Below, piece after piece: positions 17,999 through 25,941 of a stretch of DNA of 64,000 nt (position 1 is the stretch's first letter; each line of letters starts with the position of its first letter). The notes beneath the pieces were generated by a model. The model saw nothing but the letters and a program-made list of their open reading frames with translations, ran no database searches and was not told the origin of the DNA. Location of the stretch: positions 1,116,001 to 1,180,000 of the forward strand of contig NZ_CP038636.1 in assembly GCF_004768545.1 (NCBI RefSeq), written 5' to 3'. The position numbers and the translations under genes were made by a program. Source of the DNA: Cupriavidus oxalaticus. GTDB lineage: Bacteria > Pseudomonadota > Gammaproteobacteria > Burkholderiales > Burkholderiaceae.

Positions 17999-18164
17999 CC
18001 TATCTCCCCATTTCGGTCTATTTGTCGTCACCTTCCCCTGCCCCCGCGAACGGGAAAGGCGAATTGACGCCAGTTTGCAGAGACAACTCGCAGAGGGGAA
18101 TTGCAATGTTTCGATGAATTGATGCATTGCTCGCATCAAAACAGGAGGGATTGTTGCCACGTAG
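17999..18164. other. Upstream region of the porin gene
   Basis: This holds the porin leader and presumably its promoter. I see no gene and no strong inverted repeat here. Confidence 0.4.
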
Positions 18165-18355
18165 GGCTGAGGCTGGCCGGGATCGTGCCGGCCTATTGCT
18201 GAGCGCTCCTCCTAAGCTTCGCACGCCGACGTTCGGACTGGTGCTGTCACCGGCGTCACCGTATCGCCTGTGCTATCGAACATAGGCCTGCAGGTCACGC
18301 GCAACGGGCGCGTTCGGATGGGAGATACGCTCCAGACCCTGGAGGACGAACCTAT
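18165..18355. pseudogene. Recombination scar: LysR tail joined to an internal piece of the NADH dehydrogenase gene
   Basis: Bases 18165-18244 match 22683-22762 (3' end and downstream flank of the LysR gene) in 77 of 80 positions. Bases 18250-18355 match 25342-25447, an internal part of the NADH dehydrogenase gene, with only about ten differences. Both pieces have the same relative orientation as in the parent locus, but about 2.6 kb between them is missing. This is therefore a partial duplication of the LysR-HAD-NDH region that suffered an internal deletion and later drift. It encodes nothing functional. Confidence 0.85.
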
Positions 18356-18689
18356 CTCTTCTTCCAGCCTTTGAGGGGCGAACCTTTTCCAGTTTGGGAA
18401 AGGCTCATCAATCCTGGCACAGCTGCAGCCTAGGCGCCACCAAGTCACTGATACGGGAGTTGCCGAGCCCACCGACAGAAGCAGAAGCCTCCTCGCCCGG
18501 GTGCATTGCGCCAGCACTGACCGAGCGCCCTCTCGCACCAGCCCAGTCCAGCAGACATAGCCGGTGCCGACATTCGTCACGTCGCCCCTGCTCGCCAACG
18601 GCTATCGCCGCAGCGGCTGCAATGGGGGCTTTCCCACCACCAGGGGCAGCCTTGTCCGCTATGTTGGACCCATGCAAGGGCCGCTAACC
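18356..18689. other. Non-coding stretch between the scar and the dehydrogenase gene
   Basis: I find no recognisable gene. A minus-strand frame of about 90 codons (18408-18677) shows no known motif. The segment probably belongs to the rearranged boundary. Confidence 0.4.
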
Positions 18690-19616
18690 TCAATAGCCAC
18701 GACAGCGGTCGATAACGTCCGCGAGCGGCTCACCCCGCTGATGTCGACGAACGTTCTCCAGCAGGATTGGCGCAGCCGATTCGGGCTGGGTCATGCTCGC
18801 CACATGGGGCGTCAGAAATACCCGCGGATGGGCCCAGAATGGATGCTCCGCAGGCAGAGGCTCAGGCTCGGTCACGTCGAGAATCGCGCGCGATAGCCGT
18901 CCCGAATCCAACGCCTCGAGCAGATCCGTATCGACCAGATGCGGACCGCGCCCGACATTGATCAGCGCCGCACCGGCAGGCAGCAGCGAAAACAGTTCGC
19001 GGTTCAGGATGCCCCTGGTGGCCGGGGTGAGCGGCAACAGGCAGATCAGCACGTCGCACCCTGCGAGAAAGGGTTGCAACTGATCCGGGCCGGCGAAACT
19101 CTCCACGCACTCGATCTCACGCAGGGAGCGGTTCCATCCGCGCAGGTTGAAGCCGTAGCTCGCCAGCCGCTCCAGCACGGCACACCCCAACGCGCCCATG
19201 CCCATCACGCCGATCGTGAGGGCCGAGGCAGGCGGTACCTCCAACGGATCCCAGACGCGCGCCGCCTTCGCCGCCACGTAGTCGAAGAAGTCGCGATGCA
19301 GCGCCAGAACGGCCAGGCTGACATATTCCACCATGCCGTTGATGATCCCTGGCTCGACCATCCTGACAATGGGAACGTGCTCGGACAGCGCGGAAAAATC
19401 GACATGATCGACACCGGCTCCGGAGGAGAAGAACACCTTCAGCCGAGGCAGCTTGGCGATGAACTCCGCCGGTGCCTGCCAGGCGATCAGGTATTCGACC
19501 TCGGCGAGGTCGCCGGCATCGGGCCAGACACGAAAGTCGAGGTCGGGTGCGTACTCGGCGAAGTAGCGCGCCCAAGCTGCAGCGCGAGGGGCATCTGATC
19601 GATAAAGAATACTCAT
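18690..19616 (-). CDS. D-2-hydroxyacid dehydrogenase (glyoxylate/hydroxypyruvate reductase A-like)
   Basis: The 308-residue protein has the GhrA-type layout. The NAD(P) motif is GVMGMGALG (136-144). Catalytic residues are Arg223 (NVGRGPHLVD), Glu252 (EPEPLP) and His271 (TPHVAS). It should reduce a 2-oxo acid to the D-2-hydroxy acid, or the reverse, in the cytoplasm. It lies 9 bp downstream of the IlvD/Edd dehydratase and is probably cotranscribed with it, as would suit sugar-acid or hydroxyacid breakdown. A paralogue of roughly half identity lies at 49840-50769. Confidence 0.88.
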   Translation of the reverse strand: MSILYRSDAPRAAAWARYFAEYAPDLDFRVWPDAGDLAEVEYLIAWQAPAEFIAKLPRLKVFFSSGAGVDHVDFSALSEHVPIVRMVEPGIINGMVEYVSLAVLALHRDFFDYVAAKAARVWDPLEVPPASALTIGVMGMGALGCAVLERLASYGFNLRGWNRSLREIECVESFAGPDQLQPFLAGCDVLICLLPLTPATRGILNRELFSLLPAGAALINVGRGPHLVDTDLLEALDSGRLSRAILDVTEPEPLPAEHPFWAHPRVFLTPHVASMTQPESAAPILLENVRRHQRGEPLADVIDRCRGY

Positions 19617-19625
19617 GCCAAGGTC

Positions 19626-21383
19626 CTACCAGCCTCCTACCCAGCCATCGAACAGCCCCTCGGGAAGGGTGTCCTTGTTGGCGCCACGGAGAAAATCGAA
19701 GTCGCAGCCCAGATGAGCCTGCTCGATGTGTTGGCTATATAGATTGCGGTAGCCACGCACGTGCTGGGACGGCGGCGCCTGCCATGCTTGGCGCCGACGT
19801 TCGAGTTCATCCGGTTCGACGCAGAGTTGCAGTCGCCGCGCGGCGACGTCGAGCTCGATGATGTCGCCGTCACGCACTAGAGCCAGCGGACCACCGATCG
19901 CAGCCTCGGGAGAAACATGCAGCACAGCGGCACCATAGGCGGTACCGCTCATTCGTGCATCCGAGATCCGGAGCATGTCGCGCACGCCGCGCTCCATCAG
20001 ATGGCGCGGCAGGGGCAGCATGCCCCACTCCGGCATCGCCGCGCCCACGGGCCCGGCATTGCGCAGAATGAGCACGCTGTTCTCGTCGATGCCGAGTTCA
20101 GGGTTATCGATCTGGTCGGCGATCGTCTGTACGTCTTCGAACACCACCGCCGGGCCGCGATGGCGGAACAGCTTGGGATTCGCCGCACAGGTCTTCATCA
20201 CCGCACCGTCCGGCGCCAGGTTGCCTTTGACCACGACCATCGTCTCGCCAGGCTTGACCGGTTTGTCCAGCGGGCGGATCACATCGCTATCGAAGACTTC
20301 CGCCGTCTCGAGAATCTCGCCGACCGTGCGGCCGTCGACGGTGCGCGCATCGAGATGCAGCAAGGGCCCAAGGGTCTTGAGCAGGGCCGGTACGCCGCCC
20401 GCGGCCATCAGTCGCTCAGTCAGGTGTTCACCGGCGGGCTGGACGTTGGCGATCAGAGGCACGCGCCTGGCGATCTCGTCGAAGCGCTCCAGAGTCAGCG
20501 GTACGCCGACGCGGCCGGCCAGCGCTAGCAGGTGGATGATGACGTTGGTCGACCCACCTACCGCGCACAGCAGGGTAATGGCATTGGCAAAGGCTCTCGC
20601 ATCGAGAACCTCGCTCGGGCGGGGGCTGCCATCGGCGGCCATGCGCACGCTACGACGCCCCACCTCGCGGGCGAGCTGATGACGACGCCGGTCGACCGCC
20701 GGCACCAGGCTGCTACCGGGCAGCGACACACCCAGGGCCTCGCAGATGACCGCCATCGAAGAAGCGGTACCCATTTCTGCACAGTGGCCGGCCGTCCCCA
20801 TCACACTTCGCTCGAACGCGGCAAAATCGCCTTCCGAGAGTTCTCCTGCACGCAGTTGGTCGACCAGACGCCAGACACCGGTAGCGTTCGCCAGATTTCC
20901 GCCAGTCGCCGAGCGGGGCGTGGCCGGCCCGCTGGCAAGGAATATGAACGGAACGCCAGCGCTGGCAGCCCCCATCAGGAGTGCCGGCTGCGTCTTGTCA
21001 CATCCGCCGAGCAGCACCACCGCATCGAAGGGATAGCCGCGAATGGTCTCCTCGGCTTCCATCGCCAGGAGGTTGCGAAACGGGAAGGAGGTCGGCTTGA
21101 TGATGTTCTCGCTGATCGACATCAACGGCACCTCGAACGGGATACCACCTGCCTCGAGAATCCCGACTCTTACCTCTTCGGCAAGCGTGCGTAGATTGAG
21201 ATTGCACGGGTTGATATCGGACCAGGTGTTGAGAATGCCCACGACGGGGCGCTCCATCAGGTCTTCGCGGCTCCAGCCGGCGGTCGACAAAGTCGAACGA
21301 TGCACGAAGCCAGGCAGATCATCCTTGCGAAACCAGCGCGCGCTGCGCAGCGGCCGACCATTCTTTGTTTCGTTCTCGCTCAT
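19626..21383 (-). CDS. IlvD/Edd family dehydratase (sugar-acid or dihydroxy-acid type)
   Basis: The start at 21383 (MSENETKNG) has AAGGTGAT upstream, and the longer frame is not protein-like. The 585-residue product shows LLGGCDKTQPALLMGAASA and GTAGHCAEMGTASSMA, which carry the cysteines for the iron-sulfur cluster. GGSTNVIIHLLALAGR and the C-terminal SDARMSGTAYGAAVLHV are also present. It fits the aldonic-acid branch (arabonate, xylonate, gluconate) at least as well as branched-chain IlvD. The adjacent 2-hydroxyacid dehydrogenase supports a catabolic rather than a biosynthetic role. Confidence 0.88.
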   Translation of the reverse strand: MSENETKNGRPLRSARWFRKDDLPGFVHRSTLSTAGWSREDLMERPVVGILNTWSDINPCNLNLRTLAEEVRVGILEAGGIPFEVPLMSISENIIKPTSFPFRNLLAMEAEETIRGYPFDAVVLLGGCDKTQPALLMGAASAGVPFIFLASGPATPRSATGGNLANATGVWRLVDQLRAGELSEGDFAAFERSVMGTAGHCAEMGTASSMAVICEALGVSLPGSSLVPAVDRRRHQLAREVGRRSVRMAADGSPRPSEVLDARAFANAITLLCAVGGSTNVIIHLLALAGRVGVPLTLERFDEIARRVPLIANVQPAGEHLTERLMAAGGVPALLKTLGPLLHLDARTVDGRTVGEILETAEVFDSDVIRPLDKPVKPGETMVVVKGNLAPDGAVMKTCAANPKLFRHRGPAVVFEDVQTIADQIDNPELGIDENSVLILRNAGPVGAAMPEWGMLPLPRHLMERGVRDMLRISDARMSGTAYGAAVLHVSPEAAIGGPLALVRDGDIIELDVAARRLQLCVEPDELERRRQAWQAPPSQHVRGYRNLYSQHIEQAHLGCDFDFLRGANKDTLPEGLFDGWVGGW

Positions 21384-21460
21384 GCGATCACCTTGTGGCC
21401 CTATGTTCGGGAAAATTCGATAAGGCAGAGTTGCCGCATGCCGGGGATACGGCACAACGG

Positions 21461-21487
21461 CGCACCGCCCCTTGCCGAGGCGGTGCG
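21461..21487. terminator. Hairpin downstream of the HAD gene
   Basis: CGCACCGCC pairs with GGCGGTGCG across a 9-base loop. It lies 11 bases beyond the stop of the HAD gene on the minus strand. No T-run follows, so Rho-independent action is uncertain. Confidence 0.45.
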
Positions 21488-21498
21488 ACGATTGCTGG

Positions 21499-22167
21499 TC
21501 AGAGGCCGACCAGACCGGCCAGCCCGCCGATATCGGCGATCTGGCGGTAGTTGTAGCAAGCGTTACCCGGCTGTTCATGACCACGGGCGACGAAGGCCTT
21601 GTTCTTGATCTTCATGTCTTCAGCCGGCATCAGGTCATAGCGGAAGCTCGAAGAAACGTGGAGCACGTCTTCCGGACCGCAACCGAGGTTGTCGAGCATG
21701 TATTCGAAGGCCTGCAGGCGCGGCTTGTAGGCCTGGGCCTGTTGGGCAGTGAATACCTTGTGGAAAGGCACGCCCAGCTTGTCGACGTTGGACATGATCT
21801 GTGCGTCCATCGCGTTAGAGAAGATCACCAGCGGGATCTTGTCGGCGATCTTCGCCAGGCCGGCCGTCACGTCGGGATGCGGGCCCCAGGTCGGCACGGC
21901 GTTGTAGTAAAGCTGTCCTTCGCCGCGGTATTCCACGCCCCAGCGCTTGCACACGCGGGAGATGGCGGTATTGAGGATCTCGTCATAAGGACGCCAGTCA
22001 CCCGTCACCTGATCCAGGCGATAAGCAGTGAAATCCTTGACGAACTGGTCCATCTGCTCAGGGGCAACGCGATCGGCGAACAGCTCGCGGGTCAGCGGAC
22101 CCATCTGGAAGTTGGTCAGCGTGCCGTAGCAGTCGAAGGTGAGGTATTTAGGGCGCATGAAGCTCAT
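21499..22167 (-). CDS. HAD hydrolase, haloacid-dehalogenase type II-like
   Basis: This 222-residue protein has the nucleophile motif TFDCYGTL (Asp12), Ser117 in FSNAMD and Lys148 in AYKPRLQ. Residues that mark true L-2-haloacid dehalogenases are altered. The region aligned to the SSN-x-x-D motif reads SSSFRY (Asn and Asp replaced by Ser174 and Tyr177), and the usual Tyr after KP is Phe154. A phosphatase or unknown hydrolase role is therefore as likely as dehalogenation. It is about 70 percent identical by eye to the protein at 53936-54601. It may belong with the dehydratase and dehydrogenase downstream. Confidence 0.85.
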   Translation of the reverse strand: MSFMRPKYLTFDCYGTLTNFQMGPLTRELFADRVAPEQMDQFVKDFTAYRLDQVTGDWRPYDEILNTAISRVCKRWGVEYRGEGQLYYNAVPTWGPHPDVTAGLAKIADKIPLVIFSNAMDAQIMSNVDKLGVPFHKVFTAQQAQAYKPRLQAFEYMLDNLGCGPEDVLHVSSSFRYDLMPAEDMKIKNKAFVARGHEQPGNACYNYRQIADIGGLAGLVGL

Positions 22168-22381
22168 CTTGGCAGTCCTGAAAGTTCGTTGATAAGAGCG
22201 GTGATCCGTCGCAGCACCACGACTTCATTACAGCACGGTGAAACCACCATATGACGTTGAAAGTTCGAGCCACTCAATACAAAAACACAATTATTCGAGC
22301 CCCCTCAGCAGACTCTGCGGAACGCCGTCTAGCTCATGCGGCTATACGCAATTGTCCCCATCGTCGACGGCTCGTGCGGCA
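22168..22381. other. Upstream region of the HAD gene
   Basis: No gene is seen. The stretch 22250-22300 is more AT-rich than its surroundings and may hold the HAD promoter. Confidence 0.35.
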
Positions 22382-22661
22382 CCAGTCAATAAGCTCAATC
22401 GCATCATCGAGGCTGGCTTCGCTGCGACTTGTCAGGCCGCGCCACTCGATTGGCTTGACGCCGGCAGGTGCATCAAATTCACGGGCGATGACGCTCGTCG
22501 CCGCGACCGTCTTGCCCTTACCTGCTGGCAGATCAACCCGTTGCACCCAGAGTTTCTGACGGCACGGTGCGGGTTTTGATGCCATGGCGCGATCCGATCG
22601 TGAAAGCGATCTCGCAAATTGACTCGCTGATGGTGCGTTGCCACAGCTTCTCACCCTTCAT
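22382..22661 (-). pseudogene. IS4-family (Tn5-like) transposase remnant, frameshifted
   Basis: Two minus-strand frames together read as the C-terminal core of an IS4/Tn5-type transposase. The first is MKGEKLWQRTISESICEIAF (from 22661). After a one-base insertion, the second has KLWVQRVDLPAGKGKTVAAT, then IEWRGLTSRSEASLDDAIELIDW. The last segment contains the position of the conserved Glu/YREK-side region, but the match breaks off after IDW and the N-terminal two thirds is missing. No terminal repeats are seen. The remnant begins about 20 bp from the 80-bp repeat shared with 18165-18244, so it marks a rearranged junction. Confidence 0.75.
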
Positions 22662-22682
22662 CTGAGCGGATTGGTGCCCGGT

Positions 22683-22762
22683 GGCTGAGGCGGGCCGGGA
22701 TCGTGCCGGCCTATTTCTGAGCGCTCCCCCTAAGCTTCGCACGCCGACGTTCGGACTGGTGC
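22683..22762. repeat. 80-bp direct repeat shared with 18165-18244
   Basis: This covers the last codons of the LysR gene and its downstream flank, and is the parent copy of the left half of the scar. Three mismatches in 80 bases are visible. The two copies bracket the dehydrogenase-dehydratase-HAD segment in direct orientation. Confidence 0.85.
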
Positions 22763-23703
22763 AGCCGCTTGAGAATGCCATCGAACGATTCGAGTTGCCG
22801 ATGGATCTCCTCAGGCCCGTTCTCAACCAGAAACGCGCGGAATGCGGACGCGACCGGAGGCAATCGGACAGCCGGCAGGTGCGCCACATACCAGTCGCGC
22901 TCCAGCGGATTGCCTGCCAGCGGCAGCACATCGATCAAGCCCGCTTCAAACTCCAGCGTGCAGGCATGCAACGACAGAAACGCGATGCCGAGTCCCGCCG
23001 AGACCATGCGCTTGATTGCCGCATTACTGGACAGCTCGGATCCATGCGGCAAGCGCAGCCCCGCCTCGCGGAACAGTCGCTCGACGGTATCGCGCGTGCC
23101 TGAGCCGCGCTCGCGGACCAGCAGGTTTTCCGTCAGCAGATCCCGCAGCGTGTTGTGCCGCCGTGACATCAATGGGTGGTCGGGTGCGGCAATGAAGGCC
23201 ATCGGATGCTTGGCAAAGGCGACCGCATTCGTCCTGAGCTCGGAAGGCGGGCGGCCGATGATTGCAAGATCAATCTCGTGCATTCCCAGCATGCGGACGA
23301 TCTCTTCCCGGTTGCCGACCCGTAGCACGATCTTCACATCCGGATTGCATTGGGTGAACGCCACCAGCATCTGGGGAAGCAAATACTCAGCGGTGGTGAT
23401 CGCGCCGACGCGAAGGGTCCCCGCGATGCCGCCGCGCAAGGCAGCCACTTCCTCCACCGCGTCGCGCCATAGCTTGAGTATCTGGCTGGCGTAGCCTGCC
23501 ATCACCTCTCCGGCGGGCGTCATCAGCAAGCCGCGGCCCGAGCGCTGTACCAGCGGCGTGCCCGTGGCTTCTTCGAGCAGCCGCAATTGCAGCGAAACCG
23601 TGGGCTGGGTCAGGTGCAATTCTTCGGCTGCCCGGGATACGCCGCCGAGGCGCGCGACCGCGTCGATCGCATTGAGCTGCCGGAAGGTGGTGGTCTTATT
23701 CAT
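22711..23703 (-). CDS. LysR family regulator, CbbR-like
   Basis: The 330-residue protein begins with a standard helix-turn-helix (TFRQLNAIDAVARLGGVSRA, then HLTQPTVSLQLRLLEEATG). Its effector domain opens with GTLRVGAITTAEYLLPQML, as in CbbR and related regulators of central carbon genes. It is divergent from the HAD/NADH-dehydrogenase pair and a likely regulator of them. The 3' end is duplicated in the scar at 18165. No Calvin-cycle genes are seen in the window, so the target is open. Confidence 0.88.
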   Translation of the reverse strand: MNKTTTFRQLNAIDAVARLGGVSRAAEELHLTQPTVSLQLRLLEEATGTPLVQRSGRGLLMTPAGEVMAGYASQILKLWRDAVEEVAALRGGIAGTLRVGAITTAEYLLPQMLVAFTQCNPDVKIVLRVGNREEIVRMLGMHEIDLAIIGRPPSELRTNAVAFAKHPMAFIAAPDHPLMSRRHNTLRDLLTENLLVRERGSGTRDTVERLFREAGLRLPHGSELSSNAAIKRMVSAGLGIAFLSLHACTLEFEAGLIDVLPLAGNPLERDWYVAHLPAVRLPPVASAFRAFLVENGPEEIHRQLESFDGILKRLHQSERRRAKLRGSAQK

Positions 23704-23827
23704 AGAAGAAAACCTATCGGTCGGATATGTTTCTTAATTATTCAATATGATTTTTCCCGCGTACAGTGCAAACGACAGCCCTTATCGAGCCAGCCCTTCG
23801 CCTTCTGCGAAACCAACGGAGTTCACC

Positions 23828-24493
23828 ATGTCGATCGAATTGCTGATTGTTTCCGCCGACCATGTACTGTTCCAGACTAAGGCGCAACATGCGGCCGGCT
23901 TGGCAGCGGCCACCCAGGCCCGGTCGGAAGCGGCGCCTGCCGGCGAAACCAGCGAAGACTTCTGCGCGGCGTATCAGGAGGCGTTCGTTCAGGCAAGCAC
24001 GGGAGCAAAACTATCCGTGCGCCGGCAAACCGAACAGCTGATGCGCGAAGCCGAGCAAGCCGGGGCCAGGCTTGCCATCGTAACCATGATGTCGTCACGC
24101 ATGCTGAGCGCCCTGCTTGACCGTTATGACCAGCCCGCCTGTACCGATCGCTTTACCGTGACTGCCACGGCGGATTTGCTTGGCCACGGCCGCGGCCATG
24201 CAGACCTGCTGCGGCTCGTGCTCCATGCCGTTGACGTTCCTCCCGATCGCGCGCTGTTCATCGGTGCGAATGCCGGTGAAGCCCGTGCTACCGCCGCGCT
24301 TGGCATGCCATCGATGTGGCTGCACGACGACATGGCGCAGGTATGGCGCCAGGACGATGGCGCAACCATCCTTTCCGACGGGCCCACCGCGTCGTGGCCA
24401 TCTTTCGACGACATCGAGATGCGATTCACGCAAGGCGCACTGGCCCAGACGTCGCGCTACACGCGCCTAAGGACATTGGCCGCCCCGGCATGA
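23828..24493 (+). CDS. HAD-superfamily protein lacking the nucleophilic aspartate
   Basis: The 221-residue product starts at MSIELLIVSADHVLFQT. Where HAD phosphatases have DxDGT/V, this reads S-A-D-H-V, so the first Asp (the phosphoryl acceptor) is Ser9 while the second Asp is kept. Motif II (AIVTMMSSRMLSALL) has Thr. The motif IV region (RALFIGANAGEARATAALGM) has lost its acidic pair. It is probably a non-catalytic HAD relative of the CbbY/Gph type. It lies 37 bp upstream of the NADH dehydrogenase and shares a likely transcript. The ATG at 23828 is preferred because the 5' extension is not HAD-like. Confidence 0.7.
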   Translation: MSIELLIVSADHVLFQTKAQHAAGLAAATQARSEAAPAGETSEDFCAAYQEAFVQASTGAKLSVRRQTEQLMREAEQAGARLAIVTMMSSRMLSALLDRYDQPACTDRFTVTATADLLGHGRGHADLLRLVLHAVDVPPDRALFIGANAGEARATAALGMPSMWLHDDMAQVWRQDDGATILSDGPTASWPSFDDIEMRFTQGALAQTSRYTRLRTLAAPA

Positions 24494-24530
24494 GCCGGCG
24501 TGGCACCACCAACGCACAGAGAGGGATGGA

Positions 24531-25826
24531 ATGAAGACGATCGTCATTGCCGGCGGCGGAACCGCCGGCCTTCAACTGGCGGCCCGGCTGGGAAAGCAAT
24601 TGGGCAATCGCGGGCTGGCGAACATTGTCCTGGTGGACCGCTACCGGACACACCTGTGGAAGCCCCTGCTGCACGAAGTCGCCGCGGGAAAGCTTGAGCC
24701 GTACATCCACCACACATCCTTCGCGCTCCAGGCGCGCCGCTACGGTTTCCGCTTCGTACAAGGCGAGTTCACCTCGCTGGATCGCGACAACCGCACGCTA
24801 GCGATCACAACGTCCGGAAGCGATGGCGTCACGCACACGACGACGCTGGCCTATGACACATTGGTGCTGGCCATCGGCGGTACCACGCAGTACTTTGGTG
24901 TCCCGGGGGCGAGTGAGCACGCCCTGGCATTGGACAGCGTACCGGGCGCAGAGTATGCGCGGACCCAGATCGTGGATGCGCTGCGCCGCGTATCGTCGCA
25001 GGCTAAAGCGGCCGACCGTCCGGCGCGGGCCAGCGTCGCCATCATCGGTGCGGGCGCGACCGGGGTGCAGCTGGCCGCCCAAGTGCGGCAGATGTCGCGC
25101 GTGCTGAGCCAGTACGGCCTCCATTCGCTCGATCCGGACCGCGGCACCGAAGTCCTGCTCGTCGAGGCTTCCGGCAACATCCTGCCGGGCATGGATCGTC
25201 GCCTCGCCGACAGGACCACAGCCGAGTTGCAGGCTCAGGGTATCCAGATCCTGCTGAACACGCGCGTCACCGAGGTCCGCCCGGACTCCCTGCATATTGC
25301 AGGCGCGGCCCCTATTGCCGCGGACGTGACGGTATGGACCGCCGGCGTCACCGTATCGCCTGTGCTGTCGAACATCGGCCTGCAGGTCACCCGCAACGGA
25401 CGCGTTCGGGTGGGAGATACGCTCCAGACCCTGGAGGACAAACATATTTATGCCTTGGGTGATTGCGCGAGCTTCCGCCCGGCTGGGGAACAGGCAGAGC
25501 TTCCCACGCGAGCGCAGGTCGCGCATCAGCAAGCCATTTACCTGGCCCGGGCCTTGCCACGTGTGCTCGCCGGCAAGTCCGTAGCCAGGTTCACGTTTCG
25601 CGATCGGGGCTCGGTCATCTCGTTGGCCGACGACATGGCGTTGTGCCATCTGCTCGCGCCCGGCAGCAGCGACGGCTGGCAGGTACGGGGCGCACTGGCA
25701 AAGCTGGTGCACCGCGTTATCTACCGACGTCACGTGCTGGCGGTGCAGGGTTTTGCGCGAACCGCCGCGATGGCACTGTCCCAGCGTCTGGAGCGGCTGC
25801 TGGGGGCGGGCTATCGGCTCGACTGA
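24531..25826 (+). CDS. ndh: Type II NADH dehydrogenase (NAD(P)/FAD-dependent oxidoreductase)
   Basis: The 431-residue flavoprotein has two dinucleotide folds: IVIAGGGTAGLQLAARLG near the N-terminus for FAD, and VAIIGAGATGVQLAAQ in the middle for NADH. THLWKPLLHEVAAG and the late YALGDCASF FAD-contact motif are typical of non-proton-pumping NDH-2. It passes electrons from NADH to quinone at the inner membrane; the C-terminal basic amphipathic segment would anchor it. A fragment of this gene is found in the scar at 18250-18355. A strong hairpin follows the stop. Confidence 0.87.
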   Translation: MKTIVIAGGGTAGLQLAARLGKQLGNRGLANIVLVDRYRTHLWKPLLHEVAAGKLEPYIHHTSFALQARRYGFRFVQGEFTSLDRDNRTLAITTSGSDGVTHTTTLAYDTLVLAIGGTTQYFGVPGASEHALALDSVPGAEYARTQIVDALRRVSSQAKAADRPARASVAIIGAGATGVQLAAQVRQMSRVLSQYGLHSLDPDRGTEVLLVEASGNILPGMDRRLADRTTAELQAQGIQILLNTRVTEVRPDSLHIAGAAPIAADVTVWTAGVTVSPVLSNIGLQVTRNGRVRVGDTLQTLEDKHIYALGDCASFRPAGEQAELPTRAQVAHQQAIYLARALPRVLAGKSVARFTFRDRGSVISLADDMALCHLLAPGSSDGWQVRGALAKLVHRVIYRRHVLAVQGFARTAAMALSQRLERLLGAGYRLD

Positions 25827-25838
25827 GGCGCACGTCCC

Positions 25839-25886
25839 AATGCAGGCGCGCAGGCATGGTCATCCGCATGCCTGCGCGCCTGCATT
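25839..25886. terminator. Perfect 20-bp-arm hairpin between convergent genes
   Basis: The 20-base arms at 25839-25858 and 25867-25886 are exact reverse complements with an 8-base loop. It sits between the end of the NADH dehydrogenase (+) and the end of the FAD oxidase (-). It is probably a bidirectional transcription barrier. No T-run follows. Confidence 0.7.
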
Positions 25887-25941
25887 GAGGAACAGCTGAG
25901 TGAACATCAGCCGCGCCGGTTCACTGTCCTGGAGTGCACCT

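Noticed and set aside
21499..22167. Naming the HAD proteins as haloacid dehalogenases
   Set aside because: The Asn and Asp of the dehalogenase active site are replaced in both copies, so the name would overstate the evidence.
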